Assembly: GCA_035222895.1 (NCBI GenBank)
Contig: JAVYIG010005357.1
Coordinates: 17,501 to 81,500 of the forward strand
Direction of reading: 5' to 3'
DNA from: Strongylocentrotus droebachiensis
Taxonomy: Eukaryota > Echinodermata > Echinoidea > Camarodonta > Strongylocentrotidae
Length of the DNA stretch: 64,000 nt
Part shown: piece after piece, positions 26,001-38,841 of the stretch
Layout: each line of letters begins with the position of its first letter
Numbering within the stretch: the first letter of the stretch is position 1
Program-made: the position numbers and the translations under genes
The notes under the pieces: model-generated
The model's input: only the letters and a program-made list of their open reading frames with translations
Told to the model about the DNA's origin: nothing
Databases searched by the model: none

Positions 26001-29000
26001 TACTATGTGAATGTAAAGGCATGAGATGAGATGCTAATGTGGTTGGTTTTGAAGTCTTCCGGTGCTCGGCCGGCCGATGAAGCTTCTCTAAAGTGGGTGT
26101 GATCAGGAGGTGAGGATGTAGGTGTGATGATGTGATCACTCTCTCCTCTCGACTGGAGGCAACTGTTTCCTCATTGGGAAAGAGAAGGAGGAGGAGGAGG
26201 AGGTTTGTTGCATCCCTTTGGTTGTAAGATGGCCTTCAGTATGTGTAGAGGAAGAGGATCCGGTGGTGCCTCCTGTAGCCCCTTTGGCGCAGCTTGCCAG
26301 CCTAGAAGATGGGAAGAGAGTTATATGGTCTTGTTTTCTATATCTGAGTAAGTGTCTTATTCTCTGTGACTCCTTCCTTCGATCATTACCCATATTGAGT
26401 CTTGAGAAATTTCTGTGAATTCTGTCTTATTATATTGAGTTGATGCTTTTCCTACAGCAAGCATAAGAAACTTTGTGAAAAATTAACCCGAAGAACTTGA
26501 AATTAACTTTTTGTATGGGAATAATGAAGGTTTTTCCTGCTTTCTTTTGACATGACTTGGAGATGGATCTTTTTTTTTTCTTCAATAAGAAGTAGAAGGA
26601 TAGATTGATGTAAAAAGTCTTAGAAAATTCATTTAGCAAGTTTTCAGACTTGTTGGGTGGAGCTCATTATATCTACATGTAGGTTTCATCAAGAAATGGG
26701 AATTTTGTGAAATCTTTCAACGGACATATTTCATAAGTGAACCCTTCTTGAAACTGTTTCATCCATGGATAAGAGAACACTCACGGGGGGAGGGGGGGGG
26801 GTGTTATCAGAGAGCTCCACCCTTTGTAGGGAGATCCGAGGGTGCAGCTGTGATTTCATACCGTACTGTGTAGTATAATATATTCAGGGATAGCTGCTGA
26901 AGGGTTTGGCCACACCCATCATTTATTAATTTATTCCAGGGTATGGTGTTGATCCCCAGCACACGGCTCTTAAAGTTTAGTTTCCTTCGTCATTGTTGCT
27001 TCCTTTCATTTAGTGTAGTGGAATATAGAAAATAATACAATGGGTAAACACTAATATCTATATTGTACTTTGTAGTATTTGAGAATTGTATAGCTTTGTG
27101 AATGGATGTACATTTTCTGCTGTTTTTATATGAGCATTATCAGAAATGGACAGTCTGAAAGATGTTTTAAGTACCGGTAATTTTGATTAAGTTGTAATGT
27201 TGTATACCGGTACATGTATATCAGTATATTTATGTGTCAAGCTAGACATCACTTCTGTTTTCTCCATGGAGCTGCATATCACACTTTAACATTTGCACTG
27301 CCGGCAAACCTTGTTTGCTACGTACATACCCAATGGGAACGAGCACCGATATGCGTCACTGTATACATAGTTTCAGTGGCATTCCAGTTCATATTGGAAA
27401 AGCTGAATATTTACCATGCAGTGTTGATCCTGTCTTGGCAATTTCGGAAGAACAGTTTGTGTATTAAAGGTTGCTATGAGTGCAAAGTTGATTAACTCTC
27501 TACAGATGGGGTCTTTCTTTATAAACCTCACTTCCAATAGGTCAGAACAGGAGTTACGTCCGGCTCAGTTGCCTGAGGGTTAGAGACTAAGGATTGCCCT
27601 GACCTAGCACAATTAATCAGACAGGACAATATAATCATACAGTATAACAGCCTGCACATATAAAGGGGTATTTTTTTAATCCTCCCCACACCCAAAAGAT
27701 AACCACTACATTCTTTGCATACACCTACTAGTTTGTTACACACCCAAACCACTGTGTGAAGCCTATTAAAAAGGTTGGTTTAATTTTGAGGATTTTTTTG
27801 TGTGCATCTCATGATAAAAAAAGATAGTAGAGCTGAACGGGTTGTAACAATTTTTATGCTGAATAGAATACCAAGTTGGGAGTATGGATGGATATATGAT
27901 TTGATTCTGAAAATTTATGGAATTCCTGCTGTGAGCAGAATTACCATTTTGCTATACGATCGAAATACATGCTTAATGTTAAATTTCATTCTTATCAATT
28001 AGAAAATCAGCTTTAGAAAAGATTCATTTTAAACATTTTTTTTAAAGTCGTTTTTTGTATCCTATGGACTGTATGCTTGCAGTTATATGATTTTCATGAT
28101 ATTTGATGTACATGTAAAGTGAAATGTTTAAATAGGTCACTAAATTAGCCAAATTTATTTTGGCATTTACTGGTTAGGAATGCAGAACCATGCAGTGATT
28201 AACTTTGCTAAAAATGAAAGGATAGAAAGATGAAAAGAGACTTTGTGAACCATATCAGTTTACATTAAAATGATTACGTCTTCCTGTCATGATTCTATAG
28301 AGAGCCAGTGTAGTCTAGCCAATAGTGGTTATGAGAAATAGTCTTGCCCTTTTTGCACATGGTAACTTTCAAACTTAATCTTCATGTTTCTCGCCTGTTC
28401 ATAGTTGACTCAAGTTGTCACTGTGCGTGATGGCTCGATGGAACATTCATACACATAATACCTCTGGGCCTAATACCCCCAATTAACTCCCCTAATTAGC
28501 GTAAAAATGTTTTTTTTAGGTGGTATGAATTGGCACTTTCTGACTTGCCCCTGGGCTAGGGTCAACAATTAAGCTTTCACAACTAACAATAGTGAGGTTC
28601 ATCTGGCAGCCCGCTCACTTTAAGTTTAGTTTGTGATTTCATATTTAAAAAAAACTAATTTATCTTGAGTTAGGGACTGCGTCTGCGCAGATGCACCCTC
28701 AGGTACAACATTTTAAGTTAACTTTAAAGTTACAAGCCATGACAGATCTGAAGGTTAGTGCAATAAATAACTCTGAGCAGCGTGGGATATTCACTTGAAG
28801 TTGTGTGAACGCAACATCAAGGTTTACCGGCTTGTAGTTAAAACAAATGCTTTCCCCAGCTTGTACCAGTAGTTAACTCTGAATACTTGTATTTTCAGTC
28901 CCTTGTGAACCCTCGTTAGTACTATAATAGTAGATCATTGTTTGTAACTTTGAGGTTTTACAAACTGAGAGTTTAAAACTATGACGGTCCCATGTGAACA

Positions 29001-29838
29001 TGTCTTAAATATGACTCTTATCCAGTCCTAAATTCCTTCTCTTCTTGGTGCTTTAAATGATGGGAGTAAATCCAGAGCTATATGCAATGTTCCTTAAAAA
29101 AGAATTTTCACCCTTCATGCTTCCGGTATAAAGTTTATTCCCATTCTTCATATATCCCCTCACACTTTAATAGTGGGTGTTGGTGCTATTTCAGTCCATT
29201 TCGCCTTAACCTTCTTTATTTTCCTTACTCACAGTGCCTGTCTTAATTTATGAATTTCCCCCTCCTTCCAAATTAAAGCCAACAGCTTAATCTAGTAGCT
29301 CAGGCATCTATTGTCCCGGGATTTGGGTGTCTTTCATAGCTTTCATCGTTCATTATCATGCAAAGCGTGAGGCTCCTGATATTAGATACAAGGAATATCC
29401 AACAATGTCATGACTTTGTTGCACAAATGAGCCAAGGTGTGGCTGTAATTCAGATGATGAGTGCTGGCTCAGTCTCCTAAGCCCGAAAGCTTTCAGTGGA
29501 ACTCTGCTCAAAAGCTAATTTCTTTCCAGACAACTTGATAGTAAGGGTATGACTCAGTCATGACATTTTCATTATAAAAAAAACTTTACTCACATATATC
29601 CATGATAAGAAAATGAGCTGCTAAAATGCTGTAGTCTACTGTAAATTATGTTCTACCTTAAGATGAGTTAACTCATCCCAATCTCTTCATCTCTTCATCC
29701 CATTTCTTAAGTAGGATATTGGGTTAGAAGAGTGTATCAGTACAGATCTTAAGTTTCTGATGCATGGCATGGAAGCATCTCATGATGTAGATCATGTCTA
29801 GTCTGCTTCTCTAATTCACTTTGTCTTTCTTTTTAAAG
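23019..29838. other. no recognised gene
   Basis: AT-rich. Contains a (TTCC/TTCATTACTTCC)n tract at 24656-24730 and a GGA-rich stretch near 26188. An ORF at 26218-26347 ends in a donor-like GTAAGT but lacks homology. This is probably NAPE-PLD upstream or 5' intron sequence. Confidence 0.5.
24656..24730. repeat. TTCCTTCATTAC-type tandem repeat
   Basis: Imperfect tandem units of about 12 bp rich in TTCC. Confidence 0.8.
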
Positions 29839-29882
29839 GAATCATGTGAGAAAATTTGCCATAGACTTTGTCGCGCCAATAG
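29839..29882 (+). CDS. NAPEPLD: candidate small upstream coding exon of NAPE-PLD (44 nt)
   Basis: A strong pyrimidine tract ending in AAAG precedes 29839, and CCAATAG is followed by the donor GTAATT at 29883. In the frame that joins to the 30042 exon it encodes 14 residues beginning ESCEKICHRL with no stop. It leaves two bases (AG) that the A at 30042 completes to an Arg codon. The other two frames meet stops, one inside the exon and one soon after the join. The resulting intron is 159 nt. This rests on splice signals and phase only; no homology supports it. An alternative is that transcription starts in this short intron and translation begins at the in-frame ATG at 29890, which runs open into the 30042 exon. 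Confidence 0.45.
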
Positions 29883-30041
29883 GTAATTCATGAATGAAAG
29901 GTTACCTACTCATTCATGCAGTATGTCATATTTTCTTAGAGATTCCTTGCAAGGCCTTGATATGTGTTTGGAAACTGTATGTGATCAGAGCAAGTTTCGT
30001 ACAACCATAGTTATTGTTGTTTTATACTCTTGTTCTTTCAG

Positions 30042-30834
30042 ATCAGCATATACGTCATCATTGAAGCTGCCATGTGATCCAGATCCAGACCCTGACCCAC
30101 TAGCCTGTCTTGAAGCCTTAGGACCAACCTCATCCTTCCTGGATTCCTTCGAGGCCTTAGACTTCATTGACTCTGAGAGCGTCACCACTCAGGGAAGCAA
30201 GGAGAACCTCTTAGACGTTGATGACTACACATCAGTTTACAGAGAAACATTGAATTCCAACAAGCTCAACCAATTGAACAATAACACAGTGTATGCAGAC
30301 ATATCAGAACCTCCATACCAAAGCATCGACAGAGCGTGGTTGAAATCAGGACGCAAAACCATGGCGATGGCCAATACAAACCAAAGCAACCAAACACAGT
30401 CTGTGGCCATCATCGAAGATGACCCTTTGAACCCTGACTATGCTGCAGTGAAGCATGTGGTCACCTTCTCAGAACCCCACACCCCTCCTCTCCCAATCAG
30501 AGACATACCAATCGGAGACACACCCCCTGAACTTCCCCCTCTAGAGGTCAGGAGAAGACCCCCTTCGGAAACCCACTCCCAATCCTCACCACGATCCAGC
30601 AAAAGCAATAGTGGTTCAGACTTTGATATTAACACCAGCAGGACTAAAGTGATTTGTAACGATAGAGTCAAGTTTGGGTCATTGGATCCAAGGAAGCTAG
30701 AGGATGTGACACCATCGAGGTTCAGGAATGGTCGTTATGAGAACCCTTGGGAAACATGGACATCCCCTTCCCTTGGCAATGTACTTAAGTGGTGGCTCTT
30801 TAGTAAAAACAACAGCAATGTGCCATCAAAATCG
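30042..30834 (+). CDS. NAPEPLD: NAPE-PLD exon 2: long disordered N-terminus and NPWETW box
   Basis: The acceptor is a TTGTTCTTTCAG tract ending at 30041 and the donor is TCG|GTTAGT. The 264 codons split into three parts. First comes an acidic, Ser-rich stretch with a DPDPDPDP run near the start. Next is a Pro-rich, Arg-rich middle ([23 protein letters not shown]). The C-terminal 50 residues are recognisably [31 protein letters not shown] aligns, with mismatches, to the vertebrate segment that precedes the catalytic domain (quoted in two parts: [12 protein letters not shown] and RYENPWETW). The first in-frame ATG is at 30361 with a good Kozak context, but the upstream frame stays open and compositionally coding. 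I think the exon is internal and the start lies upstream. Confidence 0.88.
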
Positions 30835-33800
30835 GTTAGTATGTTTATACATGTGTAGGTAAAATTACATTGAAAAATGTAATTTCTCTACGATAGCAAA
30901 CATATCCCCCCCCCCCCCTCTTTTTTGATAGATATACATATTTCTTAGCTGGATCTGATGCAGATGATGTTGAAGTAAGTATCATGTCTTAATAGTATTC
31001 GTAATACATTTCTGTACCTGCATTAATGTAGCTATCACAAAACATCAATGCATAGAGGTGGGGGGGGGGGGGGGGGTAGGGGGGGGGGATGGTCTAAGTT
31101 ACATCTTCATGCATGAAGGCAATAAATGTTAGAAAGGATTTGCAATGCATTTTCTGTGTGGGTGCATTCATGAGCCCCAAGATGCCAGAGTTTGATTTCA
31201 GTGTATGTAATCTCTGAAACAAATTGATATTGTGATTCAAGTCAAACCGGACGCAATTGAAAAGTAGATCAAGTGTCTTTAGTACACAGCTGTACCAAGA
31301 AGACACTGTAGTATCAAGAGAAGACACTGCTGCCTGCTACTAGTACAAGGATACAAAGTGGTTGCTTATTCTTTATCTTGTCTGTGACTCTTTTCACATC
31401 ACTCCCATCTTCCAAATAGCTTGTGTCACTCTTGTTAAAAGTGATGAGGGGCGATGGCGCTGATTCATCCATTTTAGATCTGATCTAGTGACCCGGCTCC
31501 CAGGGCATGGGAAGTGTGGGAAGGGTCCTTTCAGACGGATGGGTCGAACTCTAAGATCATTCAGATCTTAATTTCATTGTGTTCTTTGAAGCTGCTTTAA
31601 AGGTTCTTTGAACTGCATCCATATCTATCGACTGGGGAAAGGATTATCAGGATTTCTGGAAAGTGAGTGAGTTCAGTCATGGCTTTTGCAGACTTGGAAT
31701 GATGTCAGGGAATATTAATCTTCGTTCTAGAAATCAGTTTAGACTTTCTCAGTTGAGATGAACCAGCATCTGTTATCTGTATGAGTTAATTCAAATTGAA
31801 TAAAATCTCTTGAGGTTGTGTTTTGAATATACCTGTCACAATTAATTGATACTCCATGTAAACTAGGCTTAGGGGTGACTCCAAAAGCCCTGGAATCTTA
31901 CAAATGTATGAATAGGTATGTGAAAGTGCACAAACCCTTACAAACTAACCAGGCTTTGCCAAATCTTCCTCTCTAAAATAACTTTCCCGAATATGAACCA
32001 TGTAAAAGTCACTATTCATCAACTCGTCATGGAGGCATGACTTGCATGTTGTAATAACATCAACTTCATGGTCATGCATAGAGCCTTATCCTGAGGTTTT
32101 TTTTAAAGGGGAAAAAAGGTGCTCAGTAGAGGATTTGAATTTTCAGTCTGAAATGCACATATATAGATCAGTAAATTTAGTGCAATAGGAGAGTCCTTGT
32201 AAAAATTAAAAATTTGCAAGAATATACTTCAGGGTACTTCATAGTTATAGGTAATGTTTATAGTTCCCCAGGGAAAAAAATTACTTTAAACATTTTGGGG
32301 GCTACTTTTCAAGCTTGCTTGCATGAAAATAACACTCTTTAATTCGTTTTGCATGGAACTCTATGCACATTTTGGGGGGCTCTTTTATGACTTTCGGGGG
32401 CTCTTTTTGGCATTTCGGGGGCTAATTCACCCCGAGCCCCGTGTATTTTTTTCACTGGCATTCCCATACATCTTGGTATATCAAAATGTCTGGAAGTACT
32501 GTATAGTCTAGAGAACAAACTATCAAGATTCTTATTATGTGCCCGTCGTATGGTATTCTATATATGGTGACTATTACAAATACAATGACATATTTCTGTT
32601 CCGATAGCATAACAACTTTATTCTTTTCATTCCACTCATTGTTTTCATTAGATTTCTATCAATTTCCAGTGCTTTTTTAGAGAAGTAAAAAAGAGCATTC
32701 TGCAACTCTGTTATGTACCGGTATCTCGCTTTATTTTGGCAATCGTATCTCAGTAATAAGCGAGGGTCAAATCCATTAACATTTACTGTCAGTCAATTGA
32801 GAATAGTAGAATTTTGGCTCCAGCAAATGCATTGTTTCCAGAATGATGACAAAAAAACACCTCTTTCTGCTATCGAGTATAAATGTATACACTTAAACTG
32901 GCCAGGAAGTCACCAAGCTTTCAACTCCAACCAAATAATGAAAATTACTTTTTTATAGTGATACTTGATTACACATAACTGAGAAGGAAGTAATAATTCA
33001 CTGTAAATATCGACTTTGTGCCAAAGTTATGGTCGTTCATAGATTCCAAGATATTGCTATTATTAGAATAGTTTTATCTACAAGTGAGGTACTTCTGTAT
33101 TCACTGCCAAGTGTCAATGTCATGTCAAACATGCATATATTGCAATGTATAAATGATTATTTTTTATCATATGTAATTATTTTATTAGTGATTAATTATG
33201 TTATTAGCTTATTACAGTGTGTATTTTCATGTATAGTTTAAACATGATTGGTAATAATGTTCATTCAGTAGAAATTTTATGGGAATAGAAGCTGTTTTGG
33301 GGCAAATATAGTGAGCACCCACATGCGATAATTGTATCACGCGCCAACTTGTCTCTTTTGCCAATTTCTTTTTTAACCAGGAGAATCGCTTGGTTGAACC
33401 AGGCAGTCACGGTGTTAAGAATAGCTTATATCTGATTGGGGACGTGGAAAGTAGTGCAAAGCTCGCTTGGAACAAAATGTGTTAAAGTTGTCAGGGTTCT
33501 TCTGGCACAGGCATCAGCTTGAAAATATGACAAACACATTTGCCTTGATCTTGTTATATGGGCATGTAATAATGCAATACTGCTTTAAAGAATCCCGAAC
33601 AAGCTCATTAGAGTGAAGCTCTATCAATTTGGCAGCATGCTGAAGTATCAGTGCAGTATGATGTGCTAGAAGGCTTGTCATTCACTCTGCAAGCTAGCTG
33701 AGAGTCATTCATAATGTAGTCAATATTATTTTTATTTGATATTATTTTGTCAGTTTCAGAGAAGCAAGAACCAATCTTATCAGGTGTTTTCCTCGAGTAA

Positions 33801-36800
33801 AGTAATTAGTTAATTAGTGCGCAAGAACTAATAACATGTAATAGTTAACCTGCTACTTTTACAGGATAATTCAATTACTGTGCAATCAGGGAACAACATT
33901 TAAAAGCTATAAATAACTAGATCTTCAAAGGCTATAAATAAGTAAATCTCTTGTGTACTTTGGATGAAATCTGGCTTCCTTGTTCCTCTACGTGGGCCAC
34001 AGGCTTAAGACCAATAGAGGTATTATTGCTATGATTTACATTGCATCTCTTAGCATTTTATTATTCCATCTTGCCAAAATAGATGCTTAAAGTTGTTGCC
34101 AAATCCTATTTGAATAAGAACATCAATGTACTTTGACTTTTTAGGAAACTATACAAGTGCAGATTCTTTGCATTCATCCCAACATGAAAAAGTTGAGATT
34201 TGTACTTTTTGATTAATGTAATTGTTTTATAGTTAGCGCTTTTTAAGCACTATTTTTATTATATTTACTATTATTATCAGAAACTAAAAGTAAGATTTTG
34301 ATAAACCTTGGAAAATGAAATCATTGGAAAATTTCACACAACACATCACACCCCTCCTCCCAATTACATTCTCAATTGATTATTTCATATCGCTTCAATC
34401 CCATGGCCATATGAAACTGGAATTTGCTTGTTACTCTGTTAGCCAGGGTCTTTAAATAGTCATTCATATCCTTTTGGAATCTTCAATATTAAGGGTGCAT
34501 CTCACTCACAGGATAGGTGTGGATGATCAGTGGAGGGAGGAATTATTACATTCCACCGTGTCGCATCTAATAGGGGACAATGGGGACATTTGAAGAGTCC
34601 TTCGTTCCTTTCTGGATTAATGAGATCCTATTTCCTCCCATCTGAATGGGACGGCAGGGAGGCTATTTTTGTGCTGACAGAGGGCAGGTTTTGGTGTACT
34701 TCCTGGCATCTTTTTAATATATTTTATTTTTTCTTGTGTAGGGGGAGATAATTATGATTGAAAGAATTTCAACCCTGCTTTATGGAGCTTTCCATATTTT
34801 TCATCAGGAAACATATTGCATGAAGGTTCCCATGAACATTTTTTATCATGATAATGTTTTGTTCCATTTCCTGGTCATTATTCATGTACAGGTGTAGTTT
34901 TAATTGGAGGTAGTAGTGTTTATTTGACTCAACTTCATATTCCTTATATTTTTAGTTTTTTTAATAGATTTTCCTGAAAAGCCTTAAACTGAAGAAGAAA
35001 AAAATCCTCTACAGCATTTGTTAGAGATTTTTGTAATAACATTGTCCATTCATTTTAAAGAAAATAATATTGTCAGGGGTAGATGTAAAGGTGTTCAGTT
35101 GGGTTTCATGGTTTGTTTGTTGTTGTTGTTTGTTTTTGTTTTTGTTTAGTTTTCAAGTTTTGTTTAGTTTACTTTTCTACTGCAAAGCTGATTAATAAAT
35201 AGGTTAACCCATGAACACACCTTAAGGGATCATGGGCCTCCATCTTGAATCATTACACCCCCTGCAGGTGTCTTCAGCAGACAGCTGTTAATTGCCCACC
35301 GTGTACCTCGGGGAGACGGTGGCCCTTTAACGACATCGGTGACTAATCGCTGGAAGATATGACCAGAAATTAACAAATAGAATCCAAGCTGATGACAGAG
35401 CAATTTTTTAACAATCTCCAACAATCTCTTGACTAATCTGTTTACATTTTAATTACTAACTGACACTCTCGGTTTGGTTAGTTTGCTAAACCCCTTCAGC
35501 TAAGCTTCAGTAACACTGCATTATTACTGAATAAGATACACCATCTACCGGGTATCTGCTCTGCTCTGCTCTGCTTCTTTGACACACTCAAAATGTCTGT
35601 ACTAAGTAATGGACCACTTCATTTACATTAATATCTGACTGGTTTGATTATCAATATTGTCGGGATGGTTCATCAGTAGGCTCAAATGTAGTGAATGGTG
35701 TGCAGTGAAAATCCCCTTTTTCAGCCAGGGTACTTAAAACTTTATCAGTTAAATGTTTAAGTAGGGTTGAAATATGTCTTATTGAATTAGGTATAGAAAG
35801 GGGTTTTCTGCGATTATTCAATAAATTGGAGCATAATTTGTTTGTTATAAAACAAAGCAAATAATCTCAGAAATGTTTTGACCTACATTCAAAAAGAGAG
35901 TGAGAGGTAGTTTTAACCTACATGAATAAGCATGTTCCAATTTTTGGAGACCGATAGAAGCCTTGCAGACTGCATCTGAGTAGTATGATTTAGGACTTGC
36001 GCTTCCTAAGATACAGATTTATGTATTTTGGAATACATTGCACTAGAGGAAATGAATTCCATGCACATAGCACATGGGCATTAGTATCCAGACAGCAACC
36101 TAGCTATAGACTTTATTCCTGGATTTGCGACTGGATGGAGAAACAATCTCCCAATAATCTTTAAGATCCTCAGCACATTTGATCCATTAAATGCAAAGGA
36201 AAAATCTATCTTTAAGATGGCAAAGGGAAGCAGGGGGAGAGAGAGCAGCATTGGAAAGAAAAAAAGGTCGGTTCAGATATGAATAAATCCATGACTAAGT
36301 TGTGACTGAAGTTTCCTGGATCTCATGCACCACTGTGACTGAGTTCTCCGTTGTAGGTTTGGGGGTTTTGGTGAGTAACCTGTCCCCCTTCTTTTTCAGT
36401 ATGTTTAATCCCGTATTAAGGTCAAGGTTTTAAAATTGAAAGGTGTTGGGAGAGTTAAGGGATAGTTTGATCTGATAGCTCTCCTGTGGTTCGATCAAAA
36501 ATAGTCTCCAGTGACAGACAATTTACTCCTGACAAGTGTTAGTTCATGTCCCAAATTTTTATGAAAATGGGTTCATATGCTTGATGCAGGTAATATGCAT
36601 ATGCCACAGTTGAAAAAGAGTCTGTTTTTAGTTTTTTTGTCGTATTGAAATGCTATTCATCTCAATTCTGACTATGTTATTCATGTCAAAGTAAAGATGT
36701 TCATGATGATCTTGCAGATATATGTCCTTTTTCATGATGGAGTTATAATTATTCATTTCATTTACCCCTGTTGGTAAATTCCTTCATTTTCTAGAGATTC

Positions 36801-38807
36801 TGCCTATATGCCTGTATGCATTAAATTGAAGCTCTTTCAACACATTATTATCTTTAATGTATGCAACTTAATTACATTAATTAAGTTTAATTCATATGTG
36901 CTACATCTTCCCCTTCCTTCCTCCAGTGGTAACGATGGGGCACACGTGTACGTGTAGTTCCGGGCCTTTGATCCAACAAGAATTGGTCCTTGTAGTAATT
37001 AGATTTCCCGTGATTTCCCGTGATTGTTTGGCTCTACAGGTGTAAGCTCGGTTTTAGGAAGGTATATCCAGTAATGTAATTAGGAGATGAGGGCTGACTG
37101 ATGATTGATGTTAACTAAAGGAATTACAGTCAAAGGTGATGTTCAGAGAGGGAAAGGGAAGGGGAGGGAGATGTTTTATTATGATTTATCATTATCTGTG
37201 TATTTTTAGTGTGCCATTCTTTGACTTTGATTCATGTTTATTGGTCCGATAAAGCTGAGAAAGGCCTCTGAAATGAAGTTACAATTTGATTTATTCTGTT
37301 ACTGTTAGCAATATTTTCCGTATAATACTTGCTGCTCTATTCAAAGATTTTATTTCTAAGAGAGAGCAAACAGCAACTCAGTGTACATGTACACTGTAAA
37401 GCTGAATTAGAATTGTTTGAATGATATTGAATGAGATCTGATAGTCTTGGAAAATCTAATTTGTCTAATTCAAATGTCCTTTCTATTTTGTTATCCCGTA
37501 GACGCTAGAGAAGACCTTACCAGTGCTAAAACCAGCCCATGATGAGATCAAAGTTCCACCCATCTCTGGAGTACGTGTCACATGGATTGGCCATGCGACA
37601 GCTCTCGTTCAGTTTGACGGTATTTCAGTGCTAACCGATCCCGTCTTCAGCGATCGCTGTGGTCCCATGTCATGGATGGGCCCAAAGAGGTATCGACCCC
37701 CGCCGTGCCAGGTCAAAGACCTTCCTAAGATTGATGCGGTCGTCATCAGCCACTCGCACTTTGACCACCTTGATGCGCCTTCTGTGTCTGCCCTGAATGC
37801 GAGGTTTGGATCTGATCTAAGGTGGTTTGTACCGCTAGGTGTCCTAGACTGGATGGCCAACATGGGATGTGAGAATGTCATCGAGATGGACTGGTGGCAG
37901 GAGAACTGCATCCCGACCCACAGCGACGTCACATTCGCCTTCACTCCGGCTCAACACTGGGGGCAGCGTACACCCACGGACAGGTTCAAGACGTTATGGG
38001 GCTCCTGGTGCATCATGGGACCAAACAACAGCTTCTTCTTTGCTGGTGACACTGGCTACTGTCGAGGGTTTGAAGAGATAGGGAGACGTTATGGCCCCTT
38101 TGATCTAGCTGCTATACCCATTGGAGCTTATGAGCCAAGGTAATGATTGTTCACAAACGAGGCTGTAAGGCAGTTACCAAATGATTTCAATATCTTGAAT
38201 TGAAGTTTTGAAGGTTTGCATGATTATGTTATCATTCCCCATATCAGATGATCAAGATAGTAAAACACTTTGTTGTTATGTTTTGATTGTAATTTTACAA
38301 GACTTCAACAAAATAACAAACATACTAGAGGCACATGGAAAAAAAACAAGGAACAGGTTATTAGCTCCATTATCATGATCGGAAAACAATAATTTGGCAG
38401 ACAGTCCGCATGTATCTTCTTTTTGCAAAGAAATTGCATCAGAAGTCTGAATATATCTATTGTATAATAAGAACCTTTTCCAGCATGATTGCTCATGGCT
38501 GTCATTCAAACTACATTCACGTCCTGGATTCCAAATTGCCACACCAATCCCTGACCTAATTTTAGATCCTGTTATGACCTTGTTCCACAGCTTTTCTTTC
38601 TTTGACTTTTTGTCATATTATTGTTGCCTGGATCTAGCTAAATGTTATGAAAAAATGGAATAGAGAGAGGGGGAATAAGAACTAAAGCATTAATTTGCTG
38701 TTTGGAGCCAGAAGGGTCTCAAGGGGGCTCATTTCCACAGTCAGTGGCCTTATTATTCCAAACAGATAAAATGTTAATTTTACACATAAAGGGAGAGATA
38801 GAGAGTG

Positions 38808-38841
<34 letters not shown>

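Larger units (their letters stand above)
30835..37501 (+). other. NAPE-PLD intron 2 (6.7 kb)
   Basis: GTTAGT donor and CCCGTAG acceptor. It contains a G homopolymer at 31060-31089, a G-rich short repeat at 32285-32440 and (CTCTG)-type repeats near 35555. There is no ORF with recognisable homology. Confidence 0.7.

Noticed and set aside
26218..26347. ORF with a GAGGAAGAGG-rich start and a donor-like GTAAGT at 26348
   Set aside because: No homology, and the reading phase at the donor does not fit the next NAPE-PLD exon. It could still be untranslated exon sequence, but nothing supports it.
37609..37944. 111-codon minus-strand ORF opposite NAPE-PLD exon 3
   Set aside because: A shadow of the strongly conserved plus-strand exon.
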